DNA of 64,000 nt. It comes from JASGIT01 sp047601665 (GTDB taxonomy: Bacteria; Pseudomonadota; Gammaproteobacteria; Burkholderiales; Burkholderiaceae_C). The position numbers and the translations under genes are program-made. The notes under the pieces were generated by a model, which saw nothing but the letters and a program-made list of their open reading frames with translations, was not told the DNA's origin and ran no database searches. The stretch lies in contig JASGIT010000001.1 of the NCBI GenBank assembly GCA_047601665.1, positions 1 through 64,000 of the forward strand, in the 5' to 3' direction. This document shows, one piece after another, positions 27,175 through 35,496 of the stretch; within the stretch, counting starts at the first letter, position 1; the number at the start of each line of letters is the position of its first letter.

Positions 27175-27753
27175 CTACGCCGATTTGGCCTTGGGCACGC
27201 GGCCCATCAGATAGAACTCCGGGTTGGGCAACATGCCCGAAAAGCTCGCCATGCGGTTGGACAGGCCGAAGAACGCCGTGATGGCCGCGATGTCCCAGAT
27301 GTCCTCGTCGTCGAAGCCATGCGCGTGCAGGGCGGTGAAGTCGGCCTCGTCGAGCTCGTGCGAGCGCTGGCAGACCTTCATGGCGAAGTCCAGCATGGCG
27401 CGCTCGCGCGGCGAGATGTCGGCCTTGCGGTAGTTCACGGCCACCTGGTCGGCGATCAGCGGCTTTTTCTCGTAGATGCGCAGGATGGCCCCGTGCGCCA
27501 CCACGCAGTACAGGCACTGGTTGGCGGCGCTGGTGACGGTGACGATCATCTCGCGCTCGCCCTTGGTCAGGCTGCCTTCCTCCTTGAGCATGAGCGCGTC
27601 GTGGTACGCGAAGAACGCGCGCCATTCCGCCGGGCGGCGCGCCAGGCCCAGGAAGACGTTGGGGATGAAGCCGCTTTTCTCCTGCACCGCGAGGATGCGT
27701 TCCTGGATGTCCTGCGGCAGGCTGTTGAGGTCGGGGGTGGGGTAACGGGGCAT
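27175..27753 (-). CDS. Peroxidase-related (AhpD-like/CMD family) protein
   Basis: A 192-residue alkylhydroperoxidase D-like protein. The redox centre CLYCVVAH contains the CxxC-xxxH pattern of the AhpD/carboxymuconolactone decarboxylase superfamily. The preceding LTKGEREMIVTVTSAANQ helix and the FIPNVFLGLARRP segment match the 'uncharacterised peroxidase-related enzyme' group. The ATG at 27753 has GGAGAC upstream. It converges on yejF, nine bases apart, and follows a FlxA-like gene on the same strand. Role in peroxide defence is inferred from the family. Confidence 0.82.
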   Translation of the reverse strand: MPRYPTPDLNSLPQDIQERILAVQEKSGFIPNVFLGLARRPAEWRAFFAYHDALMLKEEGSLTKGEREMIVTVTSAANQCLYCVVAHGAILRIYEKKPLIADQVAVNYRKADISPRERAMLDFAMKVCQRSHELDEADFTALHAHGFDDEDIWDIAAITAFFGLSNRMASFSGMLPNPEFYLMGRVPKAKSA

Positions 27754-27812
27754 GGACGGGTCTCCTTCAGGCCGCCAAGGTATCACGGGAGCGGGCCGTC
27801 CCTGCCGGGCCT

Positions 27813-28133
27813 TCAGGCGTAGGTATCGACCGAACCGCCCAGGCCCGCCGCCTTGCCGTCGCCGTGCGCCTTGGCCTGCTGCTGGCGCATCTGCTCCAGT
27901 TGTTCTTGCTGCTTCTGGTGCTGCAGGGCGGCGATCTGCTGCTGCACCAGCAGGATCTGCGCCTGCAGCAATTGCGCCTCCTGCTGCTTGGCCTGGGCCG
28001 AGCCGCTGCTGGAGGCCGCGCGCTCCAGTTGCTGGGCCAGGTCGTGCAGCTTGCGCTCCAGCGTGGCCAGGTCGCTGGAACTGAAAACGCCGATGGAGGA
28101 CGAGGCGGAGGTGGTGGCGGAGATGGTGGTCAT
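27813..28133 (-). CDS. FlxA-like coiled-coil protein
   Basis: A 106-residue protein. A Ser/Thr-rich start (MTTISATTSASSSIGVF) leads into a long predicted coiled coil: LERKLHDLAQQLERAAS, then a Gln-rich segment. This arrangement matches the FlxA-like family, whose role is unknown and which is sometimes linked to motility regulons. The ATG at 28133 is used; an upstream extension is not supported. No flagellar gene is near. Confidence 0.65.
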   Translation of the reverse strand: MTTISATTSASSSIGVFSSSDLATLERKLHDLAQQLERAASSSGSAQAKQQEAQLLQAQILLVQQQIAALQHQKQQEQLEQMRQQQAKAHGDGKAAGLGGSVDTYA

Positions 28134-28226
28134 GCTGTCCTCATCGGCAGTGGGAGCCCATGGCTTTTCGGCGCGCCCCTGCGGAACTGAAGGCCCCAAA
28201 CGTTTCCAGTGGTAAGGCTGCTGACG

Positions 28227-30041
28227 CTATGGGCCCGGCGCCTTCGCCCACCAGGTGTTGACGACCCAGAGTTCGCCCGGCGAATACGGCGGCAGCACCT
28301 CGGGCCGCGCCAGGCGCCAGGCGTTGTAGGCCATGCGGTGCGTGGGCGCCGTCCACTGCGGAATCAGGTAGTGGCCGTGGGCAATGAGGCGGTCGAGCGC
28401 GTGGCAGGCGGGCAGCAGTTGCGCCTCGGTCTTGGCGGCGGTCATGGCGGTGACCATCGCGTCCACCGCCGGGCTCTTCACGCCGGGCAGGTTGCCCGAG
28501 TCCTCCATGTCCGCCGCCTTGCTGCCGAACAGGTCGGCAAACTCCTGGCCGGGGTTGTTGGTGCCGGCGTAGGCGATGCTGGTCACGTCGAAGTCGAACT
28601 TCTGCAGCCGCTGCTGGTACAGCGCGAAGTCCACGGGGCGGAATTTCAGCGTGATGCCGAGCTTTTCGAGGTTGCGCTGCCAGGGCGCGACCACGCGGAC
28701 GCCGGTTTCGGCGCTGTCCAGGTATTCGAGCACGAACGGCGCGCCCTTGGCCGCGCCTGCGGCGCTCACGTTCCGCAATACGCCGTCCTGCACTTCCCAC
28801 CCCGCCGCGCGCAGCAGCGCCTGGGCTTGGCGCAGGTTGGCGCGCAAGGACGAGGGCGGGTCGGTGCTCGGCGGCACGGCCATGGGGCCGAAGACGGCGG
28901 CGGGAACCTGCCGGCGCCACGGCTCCAGCAGCGCCAGTTCCTCGGGCGACGGATTGCCGCGCGTCTCGCAGATCGTGTTGCCGAACAGGCCGTTCACGCG
29001 CTGGTACGAGCCGTAGAACATCTGGCGGTTCATCCACTCGAAGTCCAGCGCCAGGCCCAATGCCTCGCGCACGCGCAGGTCGGCCAGCAGCGGGCGGCGC
29101 GTGTTGAGCACGTAGCTCTGGAAACCCGAGGGCAGCTTGTGCCGGAACTCGCCCTTCACCAGTTCGCCCGTGTCGAACTTCTTGCCGTTCACGCGCCGCG
29201 CCCAGTCGCCCGCGCTGAAGAAGCGCATCAGGTCGAACTCGCCCGCCTTCAGCGCCTCCAGCCGCGCCGTGCTGTCCTTGTAGATCTTGACCGTCACGCG
29301 GTCGAAGTTGGCCGTGCCCTTGCGCGCGGGCAGGTCGCGCGCCCAGTAGTCCGGGTCGCGCACGTAGGTGATGTCCTTGCCAAAGCGCACCGGGCCGATC
29401 TTGTACGGGCCGCTGCCGATGGGTTCGTCCATCACCACCTGGTCGAACGGCTTGCCCGCCCCCCAGTCGCGGCTGAAGATGGACAGGCTGCCCACGATCA
29501 GCGGCAGTTCGCGGTTGGGCACCTTGAAGCGAAAGCGCACGGTGCGCTCGTCGACCACGTCCACACCCGCCACGTCGATCAGCATGGTCTTGTAGGCGGG
29601 CGAGGTATAGGGGCCGACGAGGGTGTCGTAGCTGTATTTCACGTCCGCCGCCGCTACCTGCTTGCCGTTGTGGAAGCGCGCCTCGGGCCGCAGGCGGAAG
29701 GTGGCCGAAAGGCCGTCCGCCGCCACGCTCACGTCCTCGGCCAGCAGGCCGTAGCCCGTGGCGGTTTCGTCCAGCGCGCCGGTCAGCAGGCTGTCGAACA
29801 TCAAATCCGGCAGGTAGGCGGGCGCGCTGCCCTTGATGGTGAAGGGGTTGTACTTGTCGAACGTGGACACGCGCTGGTTGCTCACCAGCCGGATCTCGCC
29901 GCCCTTGGGCGCGGCGGGGTTCACGTAGCCGAAATGGGTGAAGCCGGCGGGGTAGCGCGGCTCGCCCCACAGGGCGTAGGCGGGGGCCGCCCATACCGGA
30001 AAAGCCGCGACAGACAACAAAAAGACGAGCCAGGAGCGCAT
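28227..30041 (-). CDS. yejA: Extracellular solute-binding protein, YejA-type
   Basis: A 604-residue periplasmic binding protein (family 5) with signal peptide MRSWLVFLLSVAAFPVWAAP. The mature start PAYALWGEPRYPAGFTHFGYVNP and later PKGGEIRL are typical of the YejA subfamily. It is the likely binding protein for the yejBEF importer, but it lies about 1 kb past yejF on the opposite strand, after two unrelated genes. It diverges from fabI across only 36 bases, so its promoter must overlap fabI or its own leader. Confidence 0.9.
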   Translation of the reverse strand: MRSWLVFLLSVAAFPVWAAPAYALWGEPRYPAGFTHFGYVNPAAPKGGEIRLVSNQRVSTFDKYNPFTIKGSAPAYLPDLMFDSLLTGALDETATGYGLLAEDVSVAADGLSATFRLRPEARFHNGKQVAAADVKYSYDTLVGPYTSPAYKTMLIDVAGVDVVDERTVRFRFKVPNRELPLIVGSLSIFSRDWGAGKPFDQVVMDEPIGSGPYKIGPVRFGKDITYVRDPDYWARDLPARKGTANFDRVTVKIYKDSTARLEALKAGEFDLMRFFSAGDWARRVNGKKFDTGELVKGEFRHKLPSGFQSYVLNTRRPLLADLRVREALGLALDFEWMNRQMFYGSYQRVNGLFGNTICETRGNPSPEELALLEPWRRQVPAAVFGPMAVPPSTDPPSSLRANLRQAQALLRAAGWEVQDGVLRNVSAAGAAKGAPFVLEYLDSAETGVRVVAPWQRNLEKLGITLKFRPVDFALYQQRLQKFDFDVTSIAYAGTNNPGQEFADLFGSKAADMEDSGNLPGVKSPAVDAMVTAMTAAKTEAQLLPACHALDRLIAHGHYLIPQWTAPTHRMAYNAWRLARPEVLPPYSPGELWVVNTWWAKAPGP

Positions 30042-30077
30042 GAGAGAATTCTGCACCACCGTTTTCAAGGAACAACA

Positions 30078-30878
30078 ATGGGCTTCCTCGCAGGCAAAAA
30101 GCTGCTCATCACGGGCGTTCTGTCCAACCGCTCCATCGCCTACGGCATCGCCAAGGCCTGCCACAACCAAGGCGCAGAACTCGCCTTCAGCTACGTGGGC
30201 GAGCGCTTCAAGGACCGCATCACCGAGTTTGCCGGCGAATTCGGCTCCCAACTGGTCTTCGACTGCGACGTGGCCGACGACGCGCAGATCGACGCCATGT
30301 TCACCGGCCTGGGCGCGGCCTGGGGCCAGTTCGACGGCTTCGTGCACAGCATCGGCTTCGCGCCGCGCGAGGCGATCGCGGGCAACTTCCTCGACGGGCT
30401 GACGCGCGAGAACTACCGCATCGCGCACGACATCAGCGCCTACAGCTTCCCGGCCATGGCCAAGGCCGCCCTGCCCTACCTGAACGACAAGTCGTCGCTG
30501 CTCACGCTCTCCTACCTGGGCGCCATCCGCGCCATTCCCAACTACAACACCATGGGCCTGGCCAAGGCATCGCTGGAAGCCAGCGTGCGCTTCCTGGCCG
30601 AGGCCGTGGGCCGCACCGCCGACGGCCGCAGCATCCGCGCCAACGGCATCAGCGCCGGCCCCATCAAGACCCTGGCCGCCAGCGGCATCAAGGACTTCGG
30701 CAAGCTCCTGGGCCGCGTGGCCGACGCCTCGCCGCTGCGCCGCAACGTGACCATCGAAGACGTGGGCAATGTGGCGGCCTTCCTGCTGAGCGACCTGGCC
30801 AGCGGCGTGACGGCGGAGATCACCTACGTGGATGGCGGCTTCAGCCAGACGGCGGGCTTGTCCGCCGACCAGGTTTAA
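30078..30878 (+). CDS. fabI: Enoyl-ACP reductase (NADH) FabI
   Basis: FabI catalyses the last reduction step of each fatty acid elongation cycle and is the triclosan target. The 266 residues show the variant nucleotide-binding start GKKLLITGVLSNRSIAYGIA and the catalytic Tyr156 and Lys163 in NYNTMGLAKAS (Y-x6-K). The C-terminal YVDGGFSQTAGL is also present. A Shine-Dalgarno AAGGA lies before the ATG. No other fatty acid synthesis gene is adjacent. Confidence 0.96.
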   Translation: MGFLAGKKLLITGVLSNRSIAYGIAKACHNQGAELAFSYVGERFKDRITEFAGEFGSQLVFDCDVADDAQIDAMFTGLGAAWGQFDGFVHSIGFAPREAIAGNFLDGLTRENYRIAHDISAYSFPAMAKAALPYLNDKSSLLTLSYLGAIRAIPNYNTMGLAKASLEASVRFLAEAVGRTADGRSIRANGISAGPIKTLAASGIKDFGKLLGRVADASPLRRNVTIEDVGNVAAFLLSDLASGVTAEITYVDGGFSQTAGLSADQV

Positions 30879-30884
30879 GGCGTT

Positions 30885-30936
30885 TTGGGCCGCCAGCGCT
30901 TGCCCACCGTGCGCTGGCTGCTCTCATTTTTGATGC
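30885..30936 (+). repeat. Dispersed hairpin repeat, copy 5 (after fabI)
   Basis: CCAGCGCTTG with GCGCTGG, right arm shortened, loop CCCACCGT. It lies directly downstream of the fabI stop and 16 bases before the Zeta-type gene. Confidence 0.75.
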
Positions 30937-30951
30937 ATCCGTCATCTCGGC

Positions 30952-31479
30952 ATGGCTGATTCCATCAAGAAAATCATCATCATCGCGGGCCCCAACGGCT
31001 CGGGAAAAACCACGTTCGCGCGCTCGTTCCTGCCTGCGGAGGCGCACCTTCCGCGCTTCATCAATGCGGATCTGATCGCCGCAGGGCTGGCGCCGTTTGC
31101 ACCAGAAACCGCCGCCATCAAAGCGGGCCGTCTGATGCTGGAAGAGATTGAGCAATACGCCCGGCGAGGTGACAGTTTTGCCTTCGAGACCACCCTGGCC
31201 GGCTTGGGCTACCTGCGCCACATCCGGCAGTGGCGTGCGCTGGGATACCGGGTCAGCCTGTTTTTCCTGAGCCTGCCGGATGCGGAAACCGCCATCGCGC
31301 GCGTGGCCGAGCGCGTGCGCCAAGGCGGCCAGGGTATCCCGGAACACGTCATCCGCAGGCGCCATGCCGCCGGCCGCCGCAACTTCGAGCAGCATTACCG
31401 CACAGCCGTCGATGACTGGGCGCTGTACGACAATGCAGGCCATACGCCCGTGATGCTCGAATGGGGAGAAAACCCGTGA
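30952..31479 (+). CDS. Zeta toxin-family P-loop kinase
   Basis: A 175-residue AAA_33/Zeta-type kinase with Walker A GPNGSGKT at residues 13-20. The downstream FINADLIAAGLAPFAPE segment resembles the UDP-N-acetylglucosamine-binding region of zeta toxins. FAFETTLAG follows, as in that family, and arginine-rich helices (RVAERVRQGGQGIPEHVIRRR) come later. Zeta proteins phosphorylate UDP-sugars to block peptidoglycan synthesis, but many chromosomal relatives are uncharacterised. The stop overlaps the GTG of a small protein (GTGA), suggesting a pair. Confidence 0.85.
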   Translation: MADSIKKIIIIAGPNGSGKTTFARSFLPAEAHLPRFINADLIAAGLAPFAPETAAIKAGRLMLEEIEQYARRGDSFAFETTLAGLGYLRHIRQWRALGYRVSLFFLSLPDAETAIARVAERVRQGGQGIPEHVIRRRHAAGRRNFEQHYRTAVDDWALYDNAGHTPVMLEWGENP

Positions 31480-31658
31480 AACCGCAAGACCTGTCCCAAG
31501 CCAGAAATCCGGATTTGCGCGCATCGCTAACGGCCATGTTGCGGGCCGCGGAATTGGCGCGCCAAACCGCCGTGCAAACCAACACCGCGATCGTGGTGAT
31601 GGAGCAAGGCAAGCTGCTTCGCATTCCCGCCAGCCAGTTGAAGCAAGCACGGCTCTGA
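31476..31658 (+). CDS. Small protein coupled to the Zeta-type kinase, possible antitoxin
   Basis: A 60-residue protein (KPQDLSQARNPDLRASLTAM...) of unknown family. I favour the GTG at 31476, which overlaps the Zeta stop and has GGGAG eight bases upstream; an ATG at 31461 is an alternative. It is mildly basic and helical and ends with a short strand TAIVVMEQGKLLRIPASQL. It does not resemble the known epsilon antitoxin. By tight coupling it may neutralise or assist the kinase. Function is inferred from position only. Confidence 0.6.
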   Translation: MKPQDLSQARNPDLRASLTAMLRAAELARQTAVQTNTAIVVMEQGKLLRIPASQLKQARL

Positions 31659-31666
31659 AGCGCAGG

Positions 31667-32509
31667 ATGCCCCTGCGCCGCTTCCTGCCGCTGTGGCTGT
31701 TCCTGGTCTGTACCGCACACGCGGCCCCGCCCTCCCCCACGCTCGCCCAGCGCTACGAAAAGGGCGTGGACGTTACCGCCTACTGGGTCAGCGAAAAGTA
31801 CGACGGCGTGCGCGCCCTGTGGACGGGACGCGAACTGTTCTCGCGCCAGGGCCTGCCCATCCGCACGCCCGGCTGGTTCACGATGGGCTGGCCCGCCACG
31901 GCGCTGGACGGCGAACTCTGGGCCGGGCGTGGCCGGTTCGAGCAGGTGCAGACCGCTGTCGCCCAAGCCCGGCCGCAGGATGCGCAATGGCGCACGCTGC
32001 GCTACATGGTGTTCGACGTGCCCAGCCAGCCCGGCGGCTTCGGCGAGCGGCTGCCGCACCTGCAGCGCGCCGTGGCCGCCATCCGCCAGCCCTGGGTGCA
32101 GGCCGTGCCCCAGTGGCGCGTGGCCAGCCACGAGGCGCTGATGCAGCAACTGCGCGCAACCACCCAGGCCGGGGCCGAGGGCCTGATGCTGCGCCGCAAC
32201 GATGCGCCCTACCGCGGCGGGCGCAGCGGCGACTTGCTCAAGCTGAAGAACTTTGACGACGCCGAGGCCAAGGTGGTGGGCCACCTGCCCGGCAAGGGCA
32301 AGTACACAGGCCAGACCGGCGCGCTGCTGGTGGAAATGCCCAGCGGCCAGCGCTTCGCCCTGGGCAGCGGCCTGACCGATGCGCTGCGGCGCGAACCGCC
32401 GCCCGTGGGCAGCGTGGTGACCTACCGCTACAACGGCCTGCACGCCAGCGGCCTGCCGCGCTTCGCGCGCTTCTGGCGCGTGCAGGCGGACACCCCGCCG
32501 GATTCATGA
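31667..32509 (+). CDS. ligE: Periplasmic ATP-dependent DNA ligase (LigE type)
   Basis: A minimal ATP-dependent ligase of 280 residues. The signal peptide MPLRRFLPLWLFLVCTAHA indicates export. Motif I KYDGVRA carries the adenylated Lys44; ALDGELW and GLMLRRNDAPYRGGRS are motifs III and IV; LLKLKNFDDAEAKV matches motif V and the start of the OB domain. LigE enzymes seal nicks in extracellular or periplasmic DNA and have been linked to DNA uptake and biofilm. It stands eight bases after the small Zeta-linked gene on the same strand; the link may be coincidental. Confidence 0.9.
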   Translation: MPLRRFLPLWLFLVCTAHAAPPSPTLAQRYEKGVDVTAYWVSEKYDGVRALWTGRELFSRQGLPIRTPGWFTMGWPATALDGELWAGRGRFEQVQTAVAQARPQDAQWRTLRYMVFDVPSQPGGFGERLPHLQRAVAAIRQPWVQAVPQWRVASHEALMQQLRATTQAGAEGLMLRRNDAPYRGGRSGDLLKLKNFDDAEAKVVGHLPGKGKYTGQTGALLVEMPSGQRFALGSGLTDALRREPPPVGSVVTYRYNGLHASGLPRFARFWRVQADTPPDS

Positions 32510-32510
32510 T

Positions 32511-32560
32511 GAAATCGGCCTCCAGCGCTTATCCATCAAGCGCTGGCAGCTCTCAATATA
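32511..32560 (+). repeat. Dispersed hairpin repeat, copy 6 (between ligE and decarboxylase)
   Basis: AAATCGGCCTCCAGCGCTT, loop, AAGCGCTGGCAGCT: a clean stem of nine pairs. It lies in the convergent gap, where it could end both transcripts. Confidence 0.85.
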
Positions 32561-32566
32561 GAAGCA

Positions 32567-34924
32567 TCAGAGGGTACGCCCGAACGGCCCGTCGTCTCCC
32601 ACCTGCACCAGCTTGCCCCTGGGCTTGGGAGTGATGGCGGCGCGCTCTGCCTGCGCCACGCAGTCGGCGTAGTAGCGCACCCCGCCGTGGTCGTCCTCGA
32701 TCTCCACCAGCCCGTGGATGTCGGTCTCGAAGCCGGGGCACACCTTGGCGAACTCGCGCGCGAACTTGAGGTAGTCCACGATCTTCTTGTTGAACACCTC
32801 GCCCGGAATCAAGAGCGGAATGCCCGGCGGGTACGGCGTGACCAGGCCCACGGTGACGCGGCCTTCGAGGTGGTCGATCTCCACGCGCTCGGTCTTGCGC
32901 TGGGCGATGTGGGCGTAGGCGTCGCTGGGCTTCATGGCGGGCTGCAGGTCGCTCAGGTACATCTCGGTGGTGAGCCGCGCGATGTCGTACTTGGCGTAGA
33001 GCTGGTGCACGTGCTGGCACAGGTCGCGCAGGCCCATGCGCTCGTAGCGCCGGTGCTGCTGGCAGAACTCGGGCAGGATGCGCCACATGGGCTGGTTCTT
33101 CTCGTAGTCGTCCTTGAACTGCTGCAGCGCGGTCAGCATGGTGTTCCAGCGGCCCTTGGTGATGCCGATGGTAAACATGATGAAGAAGCTGTACAGGCCC
33201 GTCTTCTCGACCACCACGCCGTGCTCGGCCAGGTACTTGGTGACGATGCTCGCGGGGATGCCGGTCTTGTCGAACTCGCCGTCCAGGTTCAGGCCCGGGG
33301 TGACGATGGTGGACTTGATCGGGTCGAGCATGTTGAAGCCGTCGGCCAGGTCGCCGAAGCCGTGCCACTTGCTGGCGGCCTTCTTCTTGCCCTTGTTGCG
33401 GAAGATCCAGTCCTCCGCCGTGCCCAGGCCCTCTTCCACCAGTTCGTCCGGCCCCCAGACCTTGAACCACCAGTCGCCCTTGCCGAACTGGTCTTCCACC
33501 TGCCGCATGGCGCGGCGGAAGTCCAGCGCTTCGAGCAGGCTTTCCTCCACCAGCGCGGTGCCGCCGGGCGGCTCCATCATCGCGGCGGCCACGTCGCAAC
33601 TCGCGATGATGCTGTACTGCGGGCTGGTCGAGGTGTGCATCAGGTACGCCTCGTTGAACAGGTGCCGGTCCAGCTTCTGCGTCTGCGAGTCCTGCACCAG
33701 CACGTGGCTGGCCTGGCTGATGCCGGCCAGCAGCTTGTGGATGGACTGCGTGGCGTAGACCACCGAGTGCCGGGGCCGCGCGCGCTTCTTGCCCATGGAG
33801 TGGTAGCTGCCGTAGAACGGATGGAAGGCGGCGTGCGGCAGCCAGGCCTCGTCGAAGTGCAGGTTGTCCACGTAGCCGTCGAGCATGGCCTTGATGGTCT
33901 CGGTGTTGTAGAGCACGCCGTCGTAGGTGCTCTGCGTGAGCGTGAGCACGCGCGGCTTCACCTTCTTGGCGTCCACGCCCTTGAGCAAGGGGTTGGCCTT
34001 GATCTTGGCCTGGATGGTGGCGGGCTCGAACTCGCTTTGCGGAATGGGGCCGATGATGCCGAAGTGGTTGCGCGTGGGCTTCAGGAACACGGGGACGGCC
34101 CCGGTCATGATGATGCTGTGCAGGATGGACTTGTGGCAGTTGCGGTCCACCACCACCACGTCGCCGGGGGCCACGGTGTGGTGCCAGACCATCTTGTTCG
34201 ACGTGCTGGTGCCGTTGGTCACGAAGAAGCAGTGGTCGGCGTTGAAGATGCGCGCCGCGTTGCGCTCGCTCTCGCCGATGGCGCCGTTGTGGTCGAGCAG
34301 CTGGCCCAGTTCCTCCACGGCGTTGCACACGTCGGCGCGCAGCATGTTCTCGCCGTAGAACTGGTGGTACATCTGGCCCACGGGGCTTTTCAGGAAGGCC
34401 ACGCCACCCGAGTGGCCGGGGCAGTGCCAGCTGTACGAGCCGTCTTCCGCGTAGTCGAGCAGCGCCTTGAAGAACGGCGGCTGCACGCCTTCGAGGTAGC
34501 TCTTGGCCTCGCGGATGATGTGGCGCGCCACGAACTCGGGCGTGTCCTCGAACATGTGGATGAAGCCGTGCAGTTCGCGCAGGATGTCGTTGGGCAGGTG
34601 GCGGCTGGTCTTGGTCTCGCCGTAGATGTAGATCGGCACGTCGCTGTTCTTGCGGCGCACTTCCTCGATGAAGCTGCGCAGGTTCAGCACGGCGGGGTCG
34701 AGGCCCTCGCCCAGCGTGAATTCCTCGTCGTCGATCGACAGGATGAAGGCGCTGGCGCGGCTTTGCTGCTGCGCGAACTGGGAGAGGTCGCCGTAGCTCG
34801 TCACGCCCAGCACCTCGAAGCCTTCCTGCTCGATGGCCTGCGCCAAGGCGCGGATGCCCAGGCCCGAGGTGTTCTCGGAGCGGTAGTCCTCGTCGATGAT
34901 GACGATGGGAAAGCGGAATTTCAT
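32567..34924 (-). CDS. Arginine/lysine/ornithine decarboxylase (biodegradative, PLP-dependent)
   Basis: A 785-residue decarboxylase of the large fold-type I family. An N-terminal wing domain (MKFRFPIVIIDEDYRSENT...) is followed by the PLP domain with the Schiff-base Lys in ATQSIHKLLAG. The LHFDEAW segment and the C-terminal domain are intact. I chose the ATG at 34924, because a much longer upstream frame overlaps the NfeD region and is not credible. It turns a basic amino acid into a polyamine or diamine with CO2 release and acid tolerance. Which substrate it prefers cannot be told from sequence. No antiporter is adjacent. Confidence 0.9.
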   Translation of the reverse strand: MKFRFPIVIIDEDYRSENTSGLGIRALAQAIEQEGFEVLGVTSYGDLSQFAQQQSRASAFILSIDDEEFTLGEGLDPAVLNLRSFIEEVRRKNSDVPIYIYGETKTSRHLPNDILRELHGFIHMFEDTPEFVARHIIREAKSYLEGVQPPFFKALLDYAEDGSYSWHCPGHSGGVAFLKSPVGQMYHQFYGENMLRADVCNAVEELGQLLDHNGAIGESERNAARIFNADHCFFVTNGTSTSNKMVWHHTVAPGDVVVVDRNCHKSILHSIIMTGAVPVFLKPTRNHFGIIGPIPQSEFEPATIQAKIKANPLLKGVDAKKVKPRVLTLTQSTYDGVLYNTETIKAMLDGYVDNLHFDEAWLPHAAFHPFYGSYHSMGKKRARPRHSVVYATQSIHKLLAGISQASHVLVQDSQTQKLDRHLFNEAYLMHTSTSPQYSIIASCDVAAAMMEPPGGTALVEESLLEALDFRRAMRQVEDQFGKGDWWFKVWGPDELVEEGLGTAEDWIFRNKGKKKAASKWHGFGDLADGFNMLDPIKSTIVTPGLNLDGEFDKTGIPASIVTKYLAEHGVVVEKTGLYSFFIMFTIGITKGRWNTMLTALQQFKDDYEKNQPMWRILPEFCQQHRRYERMGLRDLCQHVHQLYAKYDIARLTTEMYLSDLQPAMKPSDAYAHIAQRKTERVEIDHLEGRVTVGLVTPYPPGIPLLIPGEVFNKKIVDYLKFAREFAKVCPGFETDIHGLVEIEDDHGGVRYYADCVAQAERAAITPKPRGKLVQVGDDGPFGRTL

Positions 34925-35044
34925 GGGGCCTCCGGGACGGGAAAACGGGCTAAGCGTCGCCCTCAAAATCAAATAGCCGCGAAGTGTAAGGACAAACCAT
35001 GACACGCCGCGCTTTTCGCCCAGAATGTGGCGAAAGGAGGACAA

Positions 35045-35479
35045 ATGGACGCATCGACCCTGTGGTGGCTGGCCAGCGGCGCAGCCGTCATCGCCGAGCT
35101 GCTGACCGGCACCTTCTACCTGCTGATGCTCGCCATCGGCTTCGTGGCCGGGGCGCTGGCGGCGCACGCCGGGGCCGCCGTGCCGCAGCAGTTCGTGGCG
35201 GCCGCGCTGACAGGCGCGCTGGCCGTGGCGGCCTGCTACCTCGTACGCAAGAAGCGCCAGCCCGCCGCGCCCGCCGCCAGCAACCCCGACGTGAACCTGG
35301 ACGTGGGCGAAACCGTCACCGTCGCCGCCTGGAACGCCGACGGCACGGCCCAGGTCCGGTACCGGGGCGCGCAGTGGACGGTGGCGCTGCAGCCGGGCGC
35401 CGCCCTGGCCGACGCCTTGCCCGGCCCCTACCGCGTGGCCGAAGTAGTGGGCAACCGCCTGATCGTCAACAAAGCCTGA
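35045..35479 (+). CDS. NfeD-like membrane protein
   Basis: A 144-residue short NfeD (NfeD1b type, no protease domain): two hydrophobic segments (about 8-35 and 45-65), then a soluble OB-fold part with GTAQVRYRGAQWTVAL. A strong AAAGGAGG ribosome binding site lies 5 bases before the ATG. It is paired with an SPFH protein 17 bases downstream, the classic partnership thought to form membrane microdomains. Confidence 0.87.
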   Translation: MDASTLWWLASGAAVIAELLTGTFYLLMLAIGFVAGALAAHAGAAVPQQFVAAALTGALAVAACYLVRKKRQPAAPAASNPDVNLDVGETVTVAAWNADGTAQVRYRGAQWTVALQPGAALADALPGPYRVAEVVGNRLIVNKA

Positions 35480-35496
35480 AGGGAGAAACAACCGCC

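Noticed and set aside
34925..35491. Longer N-terminus for the amino acid decarboxylase
   Set aside because: It would overlap the NfeD gene on the opposite strand and lacks similarity; MKFRFPIVIIDEDYRS is the natural start.
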